This document shows positions 1-9,215 of a stretch of 64,000 nucleotides of DNA, in pieces (the first letter of the stretch is position 1; every line of letters starts with the position of its first letter). The DNA is taken from the NCBI GenBank assembly GCA_018223185.1, contig JAAEYW010000004.1, positions 1 to 64,000 of the forward strand, read 5' to 3'. Both the position numbers and the translations under genes were made by a program. This DNA is from Oceanospirillales bacterium. Lineage in GTDB: Bacteria; Pseudomonadota; Gammaproteobacteria; Pseudomonadales; Balneatricaceae. The notes under the pieces are model-generated. The model worked only from the letters and a program-made list of their open reading frames with translations. It did not search any database and was not told the origin of the DNA.

Positions 1-100
1 AAGAAAACGTGGCGAGACGCGACTGCGTCGCTTGCCAGAACGGCGCTACGCGCCTTCGCTGCAGGATGCAGCTCCTACCTGTTAGCGGAGCCTCTGCGCT
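1..100. repeat. REP-like extragenic palindromic element
   Basis: Non-coding GC-rich stretch with several short inverted repeats in a row: gcgac/gtcgc-type arms around 14-35, gcgctacgcgc near 44-54 and gctgcaggatgcagc near 59-73, ending in ctcctacc. This dense palindromic architecture and the 'ctgcag..gctcctac' wording are typical of dispersed REP elements in gammaproteobacteria. Only one copy is visible here, so repetitiveness is inferred. The element may continue beyond the left edge. Confidence 0.5.
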
Positions 101-297
101 CTCAGTGTCCCGGGTGGTCGGTCTGTTCTTTTGAGAGGGAGTCTCGTTAGTAAAGTGGTCTTTGATTCTGCTTCTGAGTGATGCGTAACCATAACTACGG
201 GGGACAAGGCGGTGGTTAGATTTCAGATTTTGAGATTCTTTCCTATGATCTGGCTACTATACTGACGCCTGTCATTAAAGATTGTTCAGGGTATGCT
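101..297. other. intergenic region upstream of sdhE
   Basis: No convincing ORF. The stretch is AT-richer towards its right end and holds a possible -10-like tactat/tatact around 256-262. No well-spaced -35 could be assigned, so a promoter is likely here by position only. Confidence 0.3.
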
Positions 298-438
298 ATG
301 TTACAAATTGACCAGGGATGTTCGCCTGAGTGGCTGTGTCATCTGATTGCTGTGTTGTTTGGCTTGCTAGGAGGGGCGATTGTTTTATATATTGCGTACC
401 TTATTTTTCAAGCTTGGCGCGATGATCGCGATAACTGA
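298..438 (+). CDS. small predicted membrane protein (46 aa)
   Basis: An ATG-initiated 46-codon ORF, too short for the supplied track. It encodes a short polar N-terminus, one strongly hydrophobic stretch (about residues 14-39, rich in L, I, V, G and A) and a charged C-terminal RDDRDN tail. This is the layout of a single-pass small membrane protein. A weak purine patch (cagggt) lies about 5 nt before the ATG, and the ORF ends 26 nt before sdhE, so it may be co-transcribed with sdhE/ygfX. I do not recognise a family. It could be a chance ORF, but the clean hydrophobic core with charged tail argues for a real small protein. Confidence 0.45.
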   Translation: MLQIDQGCSPEWLCHLIAVLFGLLGGAIVLYIAYLIFQAWRDDRDN

Positions 439-464
439 TTCTTTCATTAATAAGCAGGTAGATA

Positions 465-725
465 ATGTACACCGAAGAAGATATTCGTCGTTTACGCTGG
501 CAAAGCCGAAGAGGTATGCTGGAACTGGATGTGTTGTTTGTTCCCTTTGTTGAAGAGGCGTTTAAGGATCTGGATCCGGAAGATCAGGATCGTTTTGTAA
601 AACTGCTTGCCTGTGAAGATGCTGAACTGTTTGTTTGGCTGATGGAGCGGGGAGAAGCTGAAGATCCTGATCTTCAACGTATTGTGCGGATTATTCTGGA
701 TCGTGTTCAGCCCTCTGCAGGTTGA
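465..725 (+). CDS. sdhE: FAD assembly factor SdhE (YgfY/CptB family)
   Basis: 86-aa protein with the family signature RRGMLELD near residues 15-22 and an acidic, helical remainder, matching the small all-helical SdhE/YgfY fold and its usual length of about 85-90 aa. SdhE promotes covalent attachment of FAD to the flavoprotein subunits of succinate dehydrogenase and fumarate reductase in the cytoplasm. It was once described as the antitoxin CptB. The next gene (ygfX) overlaps its 3' end, the usual pairing in gammaproteobacteria. ATG start with upstream purines (aagcaggt). Confidence 0.92.
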   Translation: MYTEEDIRRLRWQSRRGMLELDVLFVPFVEEAFKDLDPEDQDRFVKLLACEDAELFVWLMERGEAEDPDLQRIVRIILDRVQPSAG

Positions 726-1155
726 GGTCCAGCCCTCTGTTATAGCGCGGTATCTGTTTCTGCTGCTTACTGTGCTATCGTTTTTTTCAGTCTGGCTCTC
801 AGGCTTAAGTTTTATTTATCAGTTAATTCTTTCTCTGGCGTGTTGCTGTTATTTAATCTATTGCTGGCCCCGTGCTATTAAGCTGACAGACCGTAATTCT
901 GTAACAGCTTTGCGCTGGCTTGCGGAGCGCAAAGCTGTGGTCGTCCGTCTGGGGGACGCTGACTGGGTAGAGGTTGAAGCTATAGAGCAGAGGCTTAATT
1001 TTCCTCTCTTATTAGGGCTTAAACTTAAATTGCGCGGGCGGCGCCGTTCAGTTTCTCTGCTGATCTGGAGGGACAGTGTCTCTGCGGATCAGTTCAGGAA
1101 GCTGCGGGTGTTATTGCGGTTTGCGCCGCCACCGGTCAGCGCCAGTCATAGTTAA
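703..1155 (+). CDS. YgfX/CptA-like inner-membrane protein
   Basis: The track begins at a TTG (682); a GTG at 703 inside the sdhE 3' end gives 150 aa and is my preferred start. Two adjacent hydrophobic segments (roughly residues 16-58) are followed by a basic, strand-rich C-terminal half ending in RFAPPP. This is the YgfX layout, and position directly after sdhE supports it. YgfX homologues are described as membrane proteins linked to cell-division proteins, the toxin half of the proposed CptAB pair, although that toxin role is contested. The 3' end overlaps the convergent nadB by 20 nt. Sequence similarity within this family is low, so the call leans on layout and synteny. Confidence 0.75.
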   Translation: MFSPLQVEVQPSVIARYLFLLLTVLSFFSVWLSGLSFIYQLILSLACCCYLIYCWPRAIKLTDRNSVTALRWLAERKAVVVRLGDADWVEVEAIEQRLNFPLLLGLKLKLRGRRRSVSLLIWRDSVSADQFRKLRVLLRFAPPPVSASHS

Positions 1156-2731
1156 CGGGTGTCAGGATGGTGTCTCTTGCTTCAGCGCCGCTCTCTGGAT
1201 AATCCAGGGTGTAGTGCAGGCCGCGACTTTCCTGGCGTTGCATTGCTGAGCGTATAATCAGATCCGATACAACCGCCAGGTTTCGCAGTTCAAGAAGGTC
1301 CCGGCTGACCTTATAGTTACTGTAATATTCACTGATCTCCTGTTGTAGCAGGTCAACCCGGTGCTTTGCGCGTTGCAGACGTTTGTTTGTTCTTACAATT
1401 CCGACGTAATCCCACATAAAACGGCGTAGCTCATCCCAGTTATGAGCAATAATAACGTCCTCATCAGAGTTTGTGACCTGGCTCTCATCCCAGGCCGGAA
1501 TCTCAGGTAACTCTCCCAACGGGTGGTTGTGGCTGGTAATATGCCGGGCAGCGGATGATGCGTACACGATACATTCAAGCAATGAGTTGCTGGCGAGCCG
1601 GTTGGCACCATGCAGACCGGTAAATGAGGTCTCACCGATGGCGTATAGTCCTTCTACATCACTCATACCATGCTGGTTGGTCATGATGCCGCCGCAGGTG
1701 TAGTGGGCCGCAGGAACGACAGGAATGGCTTCTTTGGTGATATCAATTCCATATTTAAGGCAGCGTTCATAAATTGTCGGAAAATGCTGTTTAATAAACT
1801 CTGCGGGCTTGTGGGAGATATCCAGAAAAACGCAGTCACAGCCCAGGCGCTTCATTTCGTGGTCGATCGCTCTGGCAACAATATCACGGGGAGCCAGTTC
1901 GCCGCGCGGATCAAATTTATCCATAAACCGTTTCCCATCCGGGAGTCGCAGTTTACCTCCTTCGCCACGCACCGCCTCAGAGATCAGGAATGATTTTGCT
2001 TGTGGATGGTAGAGGCATGTCGGGTGAAACTGATTAAACTCAAGGTTGCCAACCCTGCAACCTGCCCGCCAGGCCATTGCAATGCCGTCTCCTGAAGCAC
2101 CGTCGGGATTACTGGTGTAGAGATAGGCTTTACTCACCCCTCCGGTCGCGAGAACCGTTGAGCCGGCTTTAAACACGTCTACATGTCCGGTATTGTGATT
2201 AAGGACGTAAGCTCCGATGCAGCGATTGTCAGGCAAGTTGAGCTTATGGCGGGTAATGAGGTCAACTGCAATGCGGTCTTCAAACAGGTCAATGTTACTG
2301 CATGCGCGAGCCCGCTCAATCAGTGTCTGCTGTATTGCCTGTCCTGTAGCGTCGGCAGAATGAATGATACGGCGGTGGCTATGTCCGCCCTCTTGGGTCA
2401 GATGGTATTCATTGCCCGCACGGGTAAAGGGAACGCCTTGCTGGATAAGCCAGTCGATGCTTTCTTTTCCATGTTCTACTGTAAAGGCAACAGCATCTCT
2501 GCGGCTAAGGTTTCCCCCGGCTGTAATCGTGTCCTGAATATGTGCCTGGGTGCTGTCTGCATCATCCAGAACGGCCGCTACACCTCCCTGGGCCTGATAA
2601 GTCGAGCCACTGGTCAGGCTGGCCTTACTGAGTACCGCGATTCTGAATGAGTCAGGAAGTTGCAGGGCGAGACCGAGTCCGGAGGCGCCACTGCCAATAA
2701 TCAGGACATCATACTGAAACTCATTACTCAT
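1136..2731 (-). CDS. nadB: L-aspartate oxidase NadB
   Basis: Oxidises L-aspartate to iminoaspartate, the first step of de novo NAD synthesis in the cytoplasm. The N-terminus has the FAD dinucleotide-binding motif [13 protein letters not shown], followed by [14 protein letters not shown], the FHPTCLYHP substrate-loop motif and the C-terminal helical domain of the succinate dehydrogenase/NadB family. At about 531 aa it is full length. The track starts at a TTG (2755); the ATG at 2731 (MSNEFQYDV), beginning just before the Rossmann fold, is more likely. nadB stands back-to-back with rpoE, a classical gammaproteobacterial neighbourhood. Confidence 0.96.
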   Translation of the reverse strand: MSNEFQYDVLIIGSGASGLGLALQLPDSFRIAVLSKASLTSGSTYQAQGGVAAVLDDADSTQAHIQDTITAGGNLSRRDAVAFTVEHGKESIDWLIQQGVPFTRAGNEYHLTQEGGHSHRRIIHSADATGQAIQQTLIERARACSNIDLFEDRIAVDLITRHKLNLPDNRCIGAYVLNHNTGHVDVFKAGSTVLATGGVSKAYLYTSNPDGASGDGIAMAWRAGCRVGNLEFNQFHPTCLYHPQAKSFLISEAVRGEGGKLRLPDGKRFMDKFDPRGELAPRDIVARAIDHEMKRLGCDCVFLDISHKPAEFIKQHFPTIYERCLKYGIDITKEAIPVVPAAHYTCGGIMTNQHGMSDVEGLYAIGETSFTGLHGANRLASNSLLECIVYASSAARHITSHNHPLGELPEIPAWDESQVTNSDEDVIIAHNWDELRRFMWDYVGIVRTNKRLQRAKHRVDLLQQEISEYYSNYKVSRDLLELRNLAVVSDLIIRSAMQRQESRGLHYTLDYPESGAEARDTILTPVNYDWR

Positions 2732-2833
2732 CTGGGGATTCTCTAGTGCGATCAATTAAGTGGCTAATTATTGCCTGAACGGCTGTTGGGAACCAGTATG
2801 AGGAAGAAAATATTAAATATTTTTTAACATAAT

Positions 2834-2861
2834 GGAACTTAGTTACTGCATTGGGCTCTTA
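2834..2861 (+). promoter_or_regulatory. sigma-E-type promoter upstream of rpoE
   Basis: GGAACTT, a 16-bp spacer, then TCTTA. This fits the sigma-E (RpoE/AlgU) consensus GGAACTT-N15/16-TCnnA very well. It lies about 120 bp upstream of the rpoE ATG on the same strand, which fits the well-known autoregulation of rpoE. Confidence 0.85.
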
Positions 2862-2981
2862 CGATATAACTAAAGTTCAGCTCTGGTAAAGGGTTGCACA
2901 AAGCAGGGGGGGGCATTCATACTTCCTTGAAGCTGTAAGCAGCTACATTAGTTTGGAACTGTTCATACAATAAGGAATCGA

Positions 2982-3566
2982 ATGTCCAGCGAAAGCCAAG
3001 CATCGATAGATCATAAGCTGGTCAGGCGTGTTCAGGAAGGTGATAAAACCGCCTTTGATCTGTTGGTTAAGAAATACCAGCATAAAATTATTGGCCTGAT
3101 CGGACGGTATGTGTACGACCATCACGAAGCGATGGATGTCTCTCAGGAGGCATTTATCAAAGCCTACCGGGCGCTGCCTAAATTTCGTGGTGACAGTGCT
3201 TTTTATACATGGCTGTACCGGATTGCGATTAATACCGCAAAAAATCATCTGGTAGCCAAAGGGCGCAGGCCTCCGGATATGGATGTCGATGTTGATGATG
3301 CCCATCACTTTGAGGGTGATAGTGGGTTAAAAGATATTGAGACCCCGGAAAATAGTTTATATCGGGACGAACTGGCCAGAGTGGTCAGGGATGCGATGGA
3401 CAAGCTTCCTCAGGATCTCAGAGCGGCTCTGTCGCTGCGAGAGTTTGACGGGCTGAGTTATGAAGATATTGCTCAGATTATGGACTGCCCTGTCGGTACA
3501 GTGCGTTCACGCATATTCCGGGCGCGGGAGGCGATTGATAAAGAGATAGCCCCTTTATTGAATTGA
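2982..3566 (+). CDS. rpoE: RNA polymerase sigma factor RpoE (AlgU/sigma-E)
   Basis: 194-aa group IV (ECF) sigma factor. Region 2 (about residues 20-95) contains LVKKYQHKIIGLIGRYV and the DVSQEAFIKAYRALPKF -10-binding helix. Region 4 (about 130-185) contains the helix-turn-helix LSYEDIAQIMDCPVGTVRSR. It directs transcription of envelope-stress genes and is held by the anti-sigma factor encoded next. ATG with purines (aaggaatcga) upstream. It opens the rpoE-rseA-rseC-mucD operon behind a sigma-E promoter. Length and motifs match AlgU/RpoE closely. Confidence 0.97.
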   Translation: MSSESQASIDHKLVRRVQEGDKTAFDLLVKKYQHKIIGLIGRYVYDHHEAMDVSQEAFIKAYRALPKFRGDSAFYTWLYRIAINTAKNHLVAKGRRPPDMDVDVDDAHHFEGDSGLKDIETPENSLYRDELARVVRDAMDKLPQDLRAALSLREFDGLSYEDIAQIMDCPVGTVRSRIFRAREAIDKEIAPLLN

Positions 3567-3683
3567 AACGATGATTTTATAGTTGTACCAGACCTTTGAA
3601 TTGAATTGTTTAATGAGAATTATTGGTGGAATGACTTCACCATAGGCTGTTAAACAGATACTTAATCCGTTAGGAGTTGGCTA

Positions 3684-4532
3684 ATGAGCGAACAACCCAA
3701 AGAAGCTCTTTCTGCATTGATGGACAATGAAGTTGGTGACTTTGAGTTACGCAGCCTGTTGAAGCAGAGTGCTGATAATAATGAGCTGTCTGGCCAGTGG
3801 CAACGCTATCATGTGGCCAGTTCACTACTGAAAAATGAACAACTGGGTTCCGGTGATATCAGTGCAGCTGTTATGGATGCGATCGATGCTGAACCTGCAT
3901 TAAAGATGGACGCTGTCGACACCTCAGCGAATGACGGGATTTCCGGTAAGAGCTTCTTTAAGCCGCTGATCAGTATGGCGGTTGCCGCGTCTGTTACCGC
4001 GGTTGTTATATTGGGGGGGCAGAACTTTGCTATTAATTCACCTCAGCCGGTCGATACCGGCCTGGCTCAGGCGCCACAACCCAGTACAACGATCGTACAG
4101 CCTGGTTTTACACCTTCCCGGGATCTGATGAGAGCACAGTTTGGTGCACCACGCATATCACATCAGACTGATAACAGTGATAAGAATATTATTCGTTTTA
4201 ATGCCGGACTGAATAGTTATATCCAACAGCACAATGTACTGCGTCAGGGGAAACTGGTGAGCTCTTCACCTGGCTGGATTCCGGAGGGTTATGCTCCTGT
4301 TAAGAATGCCATGGCTCCGGGTGCTGAGCTGACAGTATTCAGTAACGGCGTCAACTCCTTTACCCTGAGTATTGAACGAACGGGTGATGTCACTGTTCCT
4401 GAAGGCGCCACGCAGATGGGCAATATGGTTGCGATTGGTAAGAAAGTTGATCAGTTTTTTGTGACCGTGGTGGGCGATGTTCCTCTGATGGTTGCCGACC
4501 GTGTGGCTAACTCCATTGAGAAAATACAGTAA
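3684..4532 (+). CDS. anti-sigma-E factor: RseA fused to an RseB/MucB C-terminal domain
   Basis: 282 aa, much longer than RseA/MucA (about 200). Residues 1-75 (EALSALMDNEVGDFELRSLL, then WQRYHVASSLL) are the cytoplasmic sigma-binding domain. A single TM helix lies at about 91-112. Residues 168-186 (FNAGLNSYIQQHN) resemble the RseA periplasmic C-terminus. Residues 197-282 (GWIPEGYAPV, FSNGVNSFTLSIE, VTVVGDVPLMVADRVANSI) match the MucB/RseB C-terminal domain. No separate rseB follows; the next gene is rseC. So the large LolA-like N-terminal sensing domain of RseB is absent here and the small RseB domain seems tethered to RseA. The reading frame is continuous, so this is not a frameshift artefact. 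The sigma-sequestering role is secure from position and N-terminus; the RseB-like role is inferred. Confidence 0.85.
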   Translation: MSEQPKEALSALMDNEVGDFELRSLLKQSADNNELSGQWQRYHVASSLLKNEQLGSGDISAAVMDAIDAEPALKMDAVDTSANDGISGKSFFKPLISMAVAASVTAVVILGGQNFAINSPQPVDTGLAQAPQPSTTIVQPGFTPSRDLMRAQFGAPRISHQTDNSDKNIIRFNAGLNSYIQQHNVLRQGKLVSSSPGWIPEGYAPVKNAMAPGAELTVFSNGVNSFTLSIERTGDVTVPEGATQMGNMVAIGKKVDQFFVTVVGDVPLMVADRVANSIEKIQ

Positions 4533-4538
4533 TTAATC

Positions 4539-4973
4539 ATGCTTGAAGAAAATGGCCGTGTAGTACGTCTCGAATCCGGACTGGTCTGGGTCGAGACGAT
4601 TAAGCAGAGTGCCTGCTCCAGTTGTAGTGCTCAAAAGGGATGCGGGCAGCGTCTTCTGGCCAGGATTGGTGATGGTAAGCGGATGGAGATTCAGGTTGAT
4701 AACCCTCAGCACCTTGAAGTAAAGGTAAATGATGAGGTCACCTTAGGTGTTGGCGAGAGATCATTTCTCACTGCATCATTTCTGGTTTATCTTCTGCCTC
4801 TGTTGGTGATGTTTATTGTTGCAGTGTTGGCGCAGGGTTACGGCCTCTCTGAGCCTGAAGTGATAGTCAGTGCGGCATTAGGCCTGGCAGGCGGATTTTT
4901 GTTAACCCGATTTATCTCTGGCCGAATAAGCCGGAGCTGCAGTTACCGGCCGGTGCTGCTTCGCAGAATCTGA
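4539..4973 (+). CDS. rseC: RseC/MucC-family membrane protein
   Basis: 144 aa. The N-terminal part carries a cysteine cluster CSSCSAQKGCG (about residues 25-36), followed by two TM helices (about 81-102 and 108-127) and a basic tail. This is the SoxR-reducing/RseC domain layout. RseC homologues modulate sigma-E activity and are linked to reduction of SoxR in some bacteria. It starts 6 nt after the anti-sigma gene and precedes mucD, so it belongs to the sigma-E operon. Confidence 0.88.
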   Translation: MLEENGRVVRLESGLVWVETIKQSACSSCSAQKGCGQRLLARIGDGKRMEIQVDNPQHLEVKVNDEVTLGVGERSFLTASFLVYLLPLLVMFIVAVLAQGYGLSEPEVIVSAALGLAGGFLLTRFISGRISRSCSYRPVLLRRI

Positions 4974-5011
4974 TTTACATGTAGTAATAACTGATATACA
5001 GGACAAACAAT

Positions 5012-6415
5012 ATGAAACTAGTCAGAGCGACTTTTAGTCTGGTTCTTTTCTGGTTGTGCGTGAGCAGTGCGTATGCTGCACTGCCAGAGTTTAAGGATCT
5101 GGTTAAGCAGGCTTCTCCTGCTGTGGTCAATATTAGTACGGTCCAGCAGATTTCGACTCATGCTCGGGGTGTGCCGGATATGCAGCTTCCGGATGGCCAG
5201 GATATCCCGGATATCTTCCGTCATTTCTTTCGTATCCCTGAGGGATATGGCAATCCTCCACGCCATAAAGCGCCGCAATCTCTGGGGTCTGGCTTTATTA
5301 TTTCAGAGGATGGCTACATTCTGACCAATCACCATGTTGTGGCTGATGCGGATAAAGTAATTGTTCGGTTGAGTGACCGGCGGGAGCTTGAAGCGAAGAT
5401 AATCGGTTCCGATAAACGCTCAGACGTTGCATTGTTGAAAATAGATGCAACGGACCTTCCTGTGGTTAAAATTGGTGACTCGGATAAGGCTGAAGTGGGT
5501 GAGTGGGTGCTTGCTATCGGCTCTCCCTTCGGCTTTGATCACTCTGTTACCGCCGGTATTATCAGTGCGACGGACAGAAGTCTGGCAAATGAAACCTACG
5601 TGCCTTTTATCCAGACTGATGTTGCTATCAATCCAGGCAATTCGGGAGGCCCGCTGTTTAATATGGAAGGGGAGGTGATCGGTATCAACTCTCAGATCTA
5701 TACCCGTTCAGGTGGTTTTATGGGATTGTCATTTTCGATCCCTATGAATGTTGCCATGGAAGTCATGGACCAGTTGAAGGATAAAGGTAAAGTCAGCCGG
5801 GGTTGGCTGGGTGTTATTATTCAGGAAGTCAGCCGGGATCTGGCGGAGTCTTTCGGTCTGGATAAGCCTGGCGGTGCACTGGTCGCAAAAGTCTTGCCAG
5901 ACAGCCCGGCAGAAGCGGCGGGTATTCGTGACGGCGATATTATCTACAGCTTTAACGGTAATATGATAGATCGCTCAGGTGATTTGCCGCATCAGGTTGG
6001 ACGTATCTCTCCAGAAACCGATGCTAAAGTGGGGATTGTCCGCGATGGTAAGAAACAATCTGTTACTGTGACTATCGGTTTGTTACCGTCACAGGGCGAA
6101 GAGCTTAAAGCATCAGCCCGGCAGGAAGAGAAAGCATCAGCCAACCGCCTGAATATTCAAGTCAGTGCTCTGGATGATCAGTTGCGTGAACGTCTCAGTG
6201 TTACTGAGGGGGTTGTGGTCCGTCAGGTAGAAAGTGGTGCTGGCGCTGATTCTGGTTTGATGGTTGGTGATGTTATTACCATGCTTAATGGTAAAGAGAT
6301 CAATTCAGTTGAAACATTTGCCAGCACTGTTGAAGCATTACCGGATAACAAGGCGGTGCCGATGAGAATCGTGCGTCGTGGCAGTCCGATGTTTATCCCC
6401 CTTAAACTCAAATAG
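5012..6415 (+). CDS. mucD: periplasmic serine protease MucD (DegP/DegQ family)
   Basis: 467-aa HtrA-family protease. A signal peptide ends around SSAYA (residues 18-23). The trypsin-like domain has His in TNHHVVADA, Asp in KRSDVALLKI and Ser in NPGNSGGPL. Two PDZ domains follow (about 265-350 and 375-460). It degrades or chaperones misfolded periplasmic proteins. In Pseudomonas MucD restrains AlgU signalling, and its place at the end of the rpoE operon is the same here. A strong terminator follows. Confidence 0.95.
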   Translation: MKLVRATFSLVLFWLCVSSAYAALPEFKDLVKQASPAVVNISTVQQISTHARGVPDMQLPDGQDIPDIFRHFFRIPEGYGNPPRHKAPQSLGSGFIISEDGYILTNHHVVADADKVIVRLSDRRELEAKIIGSDKRSDVALLKIDATDLPVVKIGDSDKAEVGEWVLAIGSPFGFDHSVTAGIISATDRSLANETYVPFIQTDVAINPGNSGGPLFNMEGEVIGINSQIYTRSGGFMGLSFSIPMNVAMEVMDQLKDKGKVSRGWLGVIIQEVSRDLAESFGLDKPGGALVAKVLPDSPAEAAGIRDGDIIYSFNGNMIDRSGDLPHQVGRISPETDAKVGIVRDGKKQSVTVTIGLLPSQGEELKASARQEEKASANRLNIQVSALDDQLRERLSVTEGVVVRQVESGAGADSGLMVGDVITMLNGKEINSVETFASTVEALPDNKAVPMRIVRRGSPMFIPLKLK

Positions 6416-6427
6416 ACCGCTGTGATT

Positions 6428-6456
6428 CAGAGGGGCCTCAGGCCCCTCTGTTTATT
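6428..6456 (+). terminator. rho-independent terminator of the sigma-E operon
   Basis: A perfect 10-bp stem (cagaggggcc / ggcccctctg) with a 3-nt loop, followed by tttattt, 13 nt after the mucD stop codon. Confidence 0.9.
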
Positions 6457-6574
6457 TGCAGATCTGTTGCTCTTTGATGGTCGTTACAGTTGAAATACGG
6501 TACACTTGCCCGCTTCAGAATTGCGCCCTAACAATGGGGTTGCATGGTTAAATTTATTAGCTGGTGATTCCGTA

Positions 6575-8374
6575 GTGAGTAAGCTCGAACACATTCGTAA
6601 CTTTTCGATTATTGCCCATATTGACCATGGTAAGTCGACCCTGGCTGATCGCTTTATTCAGACCTGCGGTGGGCTGTCAGAGCGTGAGATGGAACAACAG
6701 GTTCTCGACTCTATGGACCTGGAGCGTGAGCGCGGAATCACGATCAAAGCGCAGAGTGTTACTCTGAACTACACGGCTAAAGATGGCAAAGTTTATCAGC
6801 TCAACTTTATCGACACCCCCGGGCATGTAGATTTCAGCTACGAGGTGTCCCGTTCACTGGCTGCCTGTGAAGGTGCTTTGCTGGTTGTTGATGCGGCTCA
6901 GGGGGTTGAGGCTCAATCGGTTGCAAACTGCTATACCGCACTTGAGCAGGGACTGGAAGTATTGCCCGTTCTCAATAAGATGGATCTGCCGCAGGCCGAG
7001 CCTGAACGGGTTCGGACTGAGATTGAGGAAGTAATCGGCATTGATGCTGAGAACGCTGTCGCCTGTAGTGCTAAAAGTGGATTAGGTATTGATGATGTTC
7101 TCGAGTCCCTGATCAAATATATACCACCACCAGAGGGTGACCCGGAAGCTCCTTTGCAGGCACTGATTATTGACTCCTGGTTTGACAACTATCTGGGCGT
7201 TGTGTCGCTGGTCCGGGTAAAGCAGGGCACCCTGCGTAAGAAAGATAAAATTCTGATCAAGTCTAATCGCCAGGTGCAGCCCGTTGACGGTGTGGGTATT
7301 TTTACCCCTAAGCGTACCGAAACCGGAGTGCTCCGTGCCGGTGAAGTAGGTTACGTTGTTGCCGGTATCAAGGATATTCATGGTGCGCCGGTAGGCGATA
7401 CCATTACCCACGCAAAAACGCCTGATGTAGAAACCCTGCCCGGGTTTAAGCGGGTTCAGCCTCAGGTTTATGCTGGTCTGTTCCCGACCAGTTCCGATGA
7501 TTATGAAGACTTTCGTGAAGCGCTGGATAAACTGACGCTCAATGATGCTTCCTTGTTCTTTGAACCCGAATCGTCTGATGCTTTGGGCTTTGGTTTCCGT
7601 TGTGGTTTCCTCGGCATGCTGCATATGGAGATCATTCAGGAGCGCCTGGAGCGGGAATACGATCTGGATCTGGTTACCACCGCGCCAACAGTGGTTTATG
7701 AGCTGCTACTGACCAATGGTGATGTGGTTCAGATTGACAGTCCGTCAAAACTTCCGGATCCGGGCTCAATCAAAGAGATGCGTGAGCCTATAGTAGAAGC
7801 CAATATTCTGGTGCCTCAGGAGTATCTCGGACAGGTTATCGGTCTCTGCGTTGAAAAACGCGGGGTACAGAAAAATATGAATTTTGTCGGCAACCAGGTT
7901 CAGGTCTCCTATGAACTGCCGATGGCAGAAGTGGTGCTGGACTTTTTTGACCGGCTTAAGTCTGTCAGCCGGGGTTATGCTTCACTGGAGTATAACTTTG
8001 TCCGCTTTGAGCCTGCTCAACTGGTACGGCTGGATATTATGATCAACGGCGAAAAAGTTGATGCGCTGGCGGTCATTCTGCATAAAGACAATGCCCCTTA
8101 TCGTGGCCGTCAGTTGTGTGAAAAGATGAAAGAACTGATTCCCCGGCAGATGTTTGACGTCGCAATACAGGCTGCTATAGGTGGGAAAATCATCTCCCGG
8201 ACTAACGTAAAAGCACTGCGCAAGAACGTAATTGCTAAGTGTTATGGTGGTGATGTAAGTCGTAAGAAAAAGCTGTTGCAGAAACAGAAAGAAGGTAAGA
8301 AACGAATGAAGCAGGTGGGAAGGGTTGAGATACCTCAGGATGCCTTCCTTGCAGTTTTGAAAGTTGATAGTTAG
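6575..8374 (+). CDS. lepA: elongation factor 4 LepA
   Basis: Ribosome-associated translational GTPase. The track starts at an upstream TTG-type codon (6506). I prefer GTG at 6575, giving 599 aa with the standard N-terminus leading into [16 protein letters not shown] motifs: AHIDHGKST (G1), DTPGHVDF (G3), NKMDLP (G4). Domain II, EF-G-like domains and the LepA-specific basic C-terminus ([18 protein letters not shown]) are all present. It is the first gene of the lepA-lepB-rnc-era-recO-pdxJ-acpS block, as in many gammaproteobacteria. Confidence 0.97.
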   Translation: MSKLEHIRNFSIIAHIDHGKSTLADRFIQTCGGLSEREMEQQVLDSMDLERERGITIKAQSVTLNYTAKDGKVYQLNFIDTPGHVDFSYEVSRSLAACEGALLVVDAAQGVEAQSVANCYTALEQGLEVLPVLNKMDLPQAEPERVRTEIEEVIGIDAENAVACSAKSGLGIDDVLESLIKYIPPPEGDPEAPLQALIIDSWFDNYLGVVSLVRVKQGTLRKKDKILIKSNRQVQPVDGVGIFTPKRTETGVLRAGEVGYVVAGIKDIHGAPVGDTITHAKTPDVETLPGFKRVQPQVYAGLFPTSSDDYEDFREALDKLTLNDASLFFEPESSDALGFGFRCGFLGMLHMEIIQERLEREYDLDLVTTAPTVVYELLLTNGDVVQIDSPSKLPDPGSIKEMREPIVEANILVPQEYLGQVIGLCVEKRGVQKNMNFVGNQVQVSYELPMAEVVLDFFDRLKSVSRGYASLEYNFVRFEPAQLVRLDIMINGEKVDALAVILHKDNAPYRGRQLCEKMKELIPRQMFDVAIQAAIGGKIISRTNVKALRKNVIAKCYGGDVSRKKKLLQKQKEGKKRMKQVGRVEIPQDAFLAVLKVDS

Positions 8375-8385
8375 GACATATTTGC

Positions 8386-9195
8386 ATGGATTTTGATTTT
8401 GCACTGATATTGGTGATACTGACCTTTTTAGCTGCGCTGGGATGGGTATATGACCGTGTGGCGCTGGCCGGGGCACGTAAGGCACGGATTGCAGCTGCTC
8501 AACATGCGGGTGGTCAGTTGCCTGAGGCAACACTGGAACAGTTGAACAAAGAGAATGGAATTGTTGATCTGTGCCGCTCGCTGTTTCCGGTATTGCTGGT
8601 TGTTCTGATTCTTCGCTCATTCATTGTTGAACCGTTTCAGATCCCCTCCGGCTCAATGAAACCGACGCTTAAAATCGGCGATTTCATTCTGGTTAACAAG
8701 TGGCACTATGGCTTTCGCCTGCCGGTGATCGGTACTAAGATCATTCCTATGAATGAACCTCAGCGGGGCGATGTGGTGGTGTTTAAATATCCCAAAGACC
8801 CGAGGGTAAATTATATCAAGCGGGTAGTGGGGTTGCCGGGGGACCGGGTTGGTTATCAGGATAAAACGGTTTACATCAATGGTCAGCCTCAGTCTCAGAC
8901 GCTACTGGAGCAGCTGCCACCTAAGAATCCTCAGTTGCTGCTGATTGATGAGACGCTGGGTGATGTCAGCCATCAGATTTACCGGGATGTTGCCCCGCCT
9001 CGCAGACCTTCTGAGTGGGTAGTGCCTGAAGGACATTATTTCGTCATGGGTGATAATCGCGATAACAGTAACGATAGCCGCTTCTGGGGTTTTGTGCCTG
9101 ATGAGTTACTGGTTGGAAAAGCATTTGCAGTCTGGATGCACTGGCAGGACTTTTTTACCCTGCCGGATTTCAGTGATGTACGTACTATCCATTAA
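8386..9195 (+). CDS. lepB: signal peptidase I LepB
   Basis: 269-aa membrane-bound protease that removes signal peptides from exported proteins. Two N-terminal TM segments (about residues 4-22 and 65-83) are followed by the catalytic domain: nucleophile Ser in IPSGSMKPTL, general-base Lys in YIKRVVGLPGD, and box E MGDNRDNSNDSRFWG. Starts 11 nt after lepA. Length and topology match the Pseudomonas/E. coli type. Confidence 0.96.
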   Translation: MDFDFALILVILTFLAALGWVYDRVALAGARKARIAAAQHAGGQLPEATLEQLNKENGIVDLCRSLFPVLLVVLILRSFIVEPFQIPSGSMKPTLKIGDFILVNKWHYGFRLPVIGTKIIPMNEPQRGDVVVFKYPKDPRVNYIKRVVGLPGDRVGYQDKTVYINGQPQSQTLLEQLPPKNPQLLLIDETLGDVSHQIYRDVAPPRRPSEWVVPEGHYFVMGDNRDNSNDSRFWGFVPDELLVGKAFAVWMHWQDFFTLPDFSDVRTIH

Positions 9196-9215
9196 AAGGA
9201 AAACAGGGGTAAGTT

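Noticed and set aside
6506-6574. Track start of lepA, adding 23 residues
   Set aside because: The extension has no LepA similarity; GTG 6575 gives the standard 599 aa.
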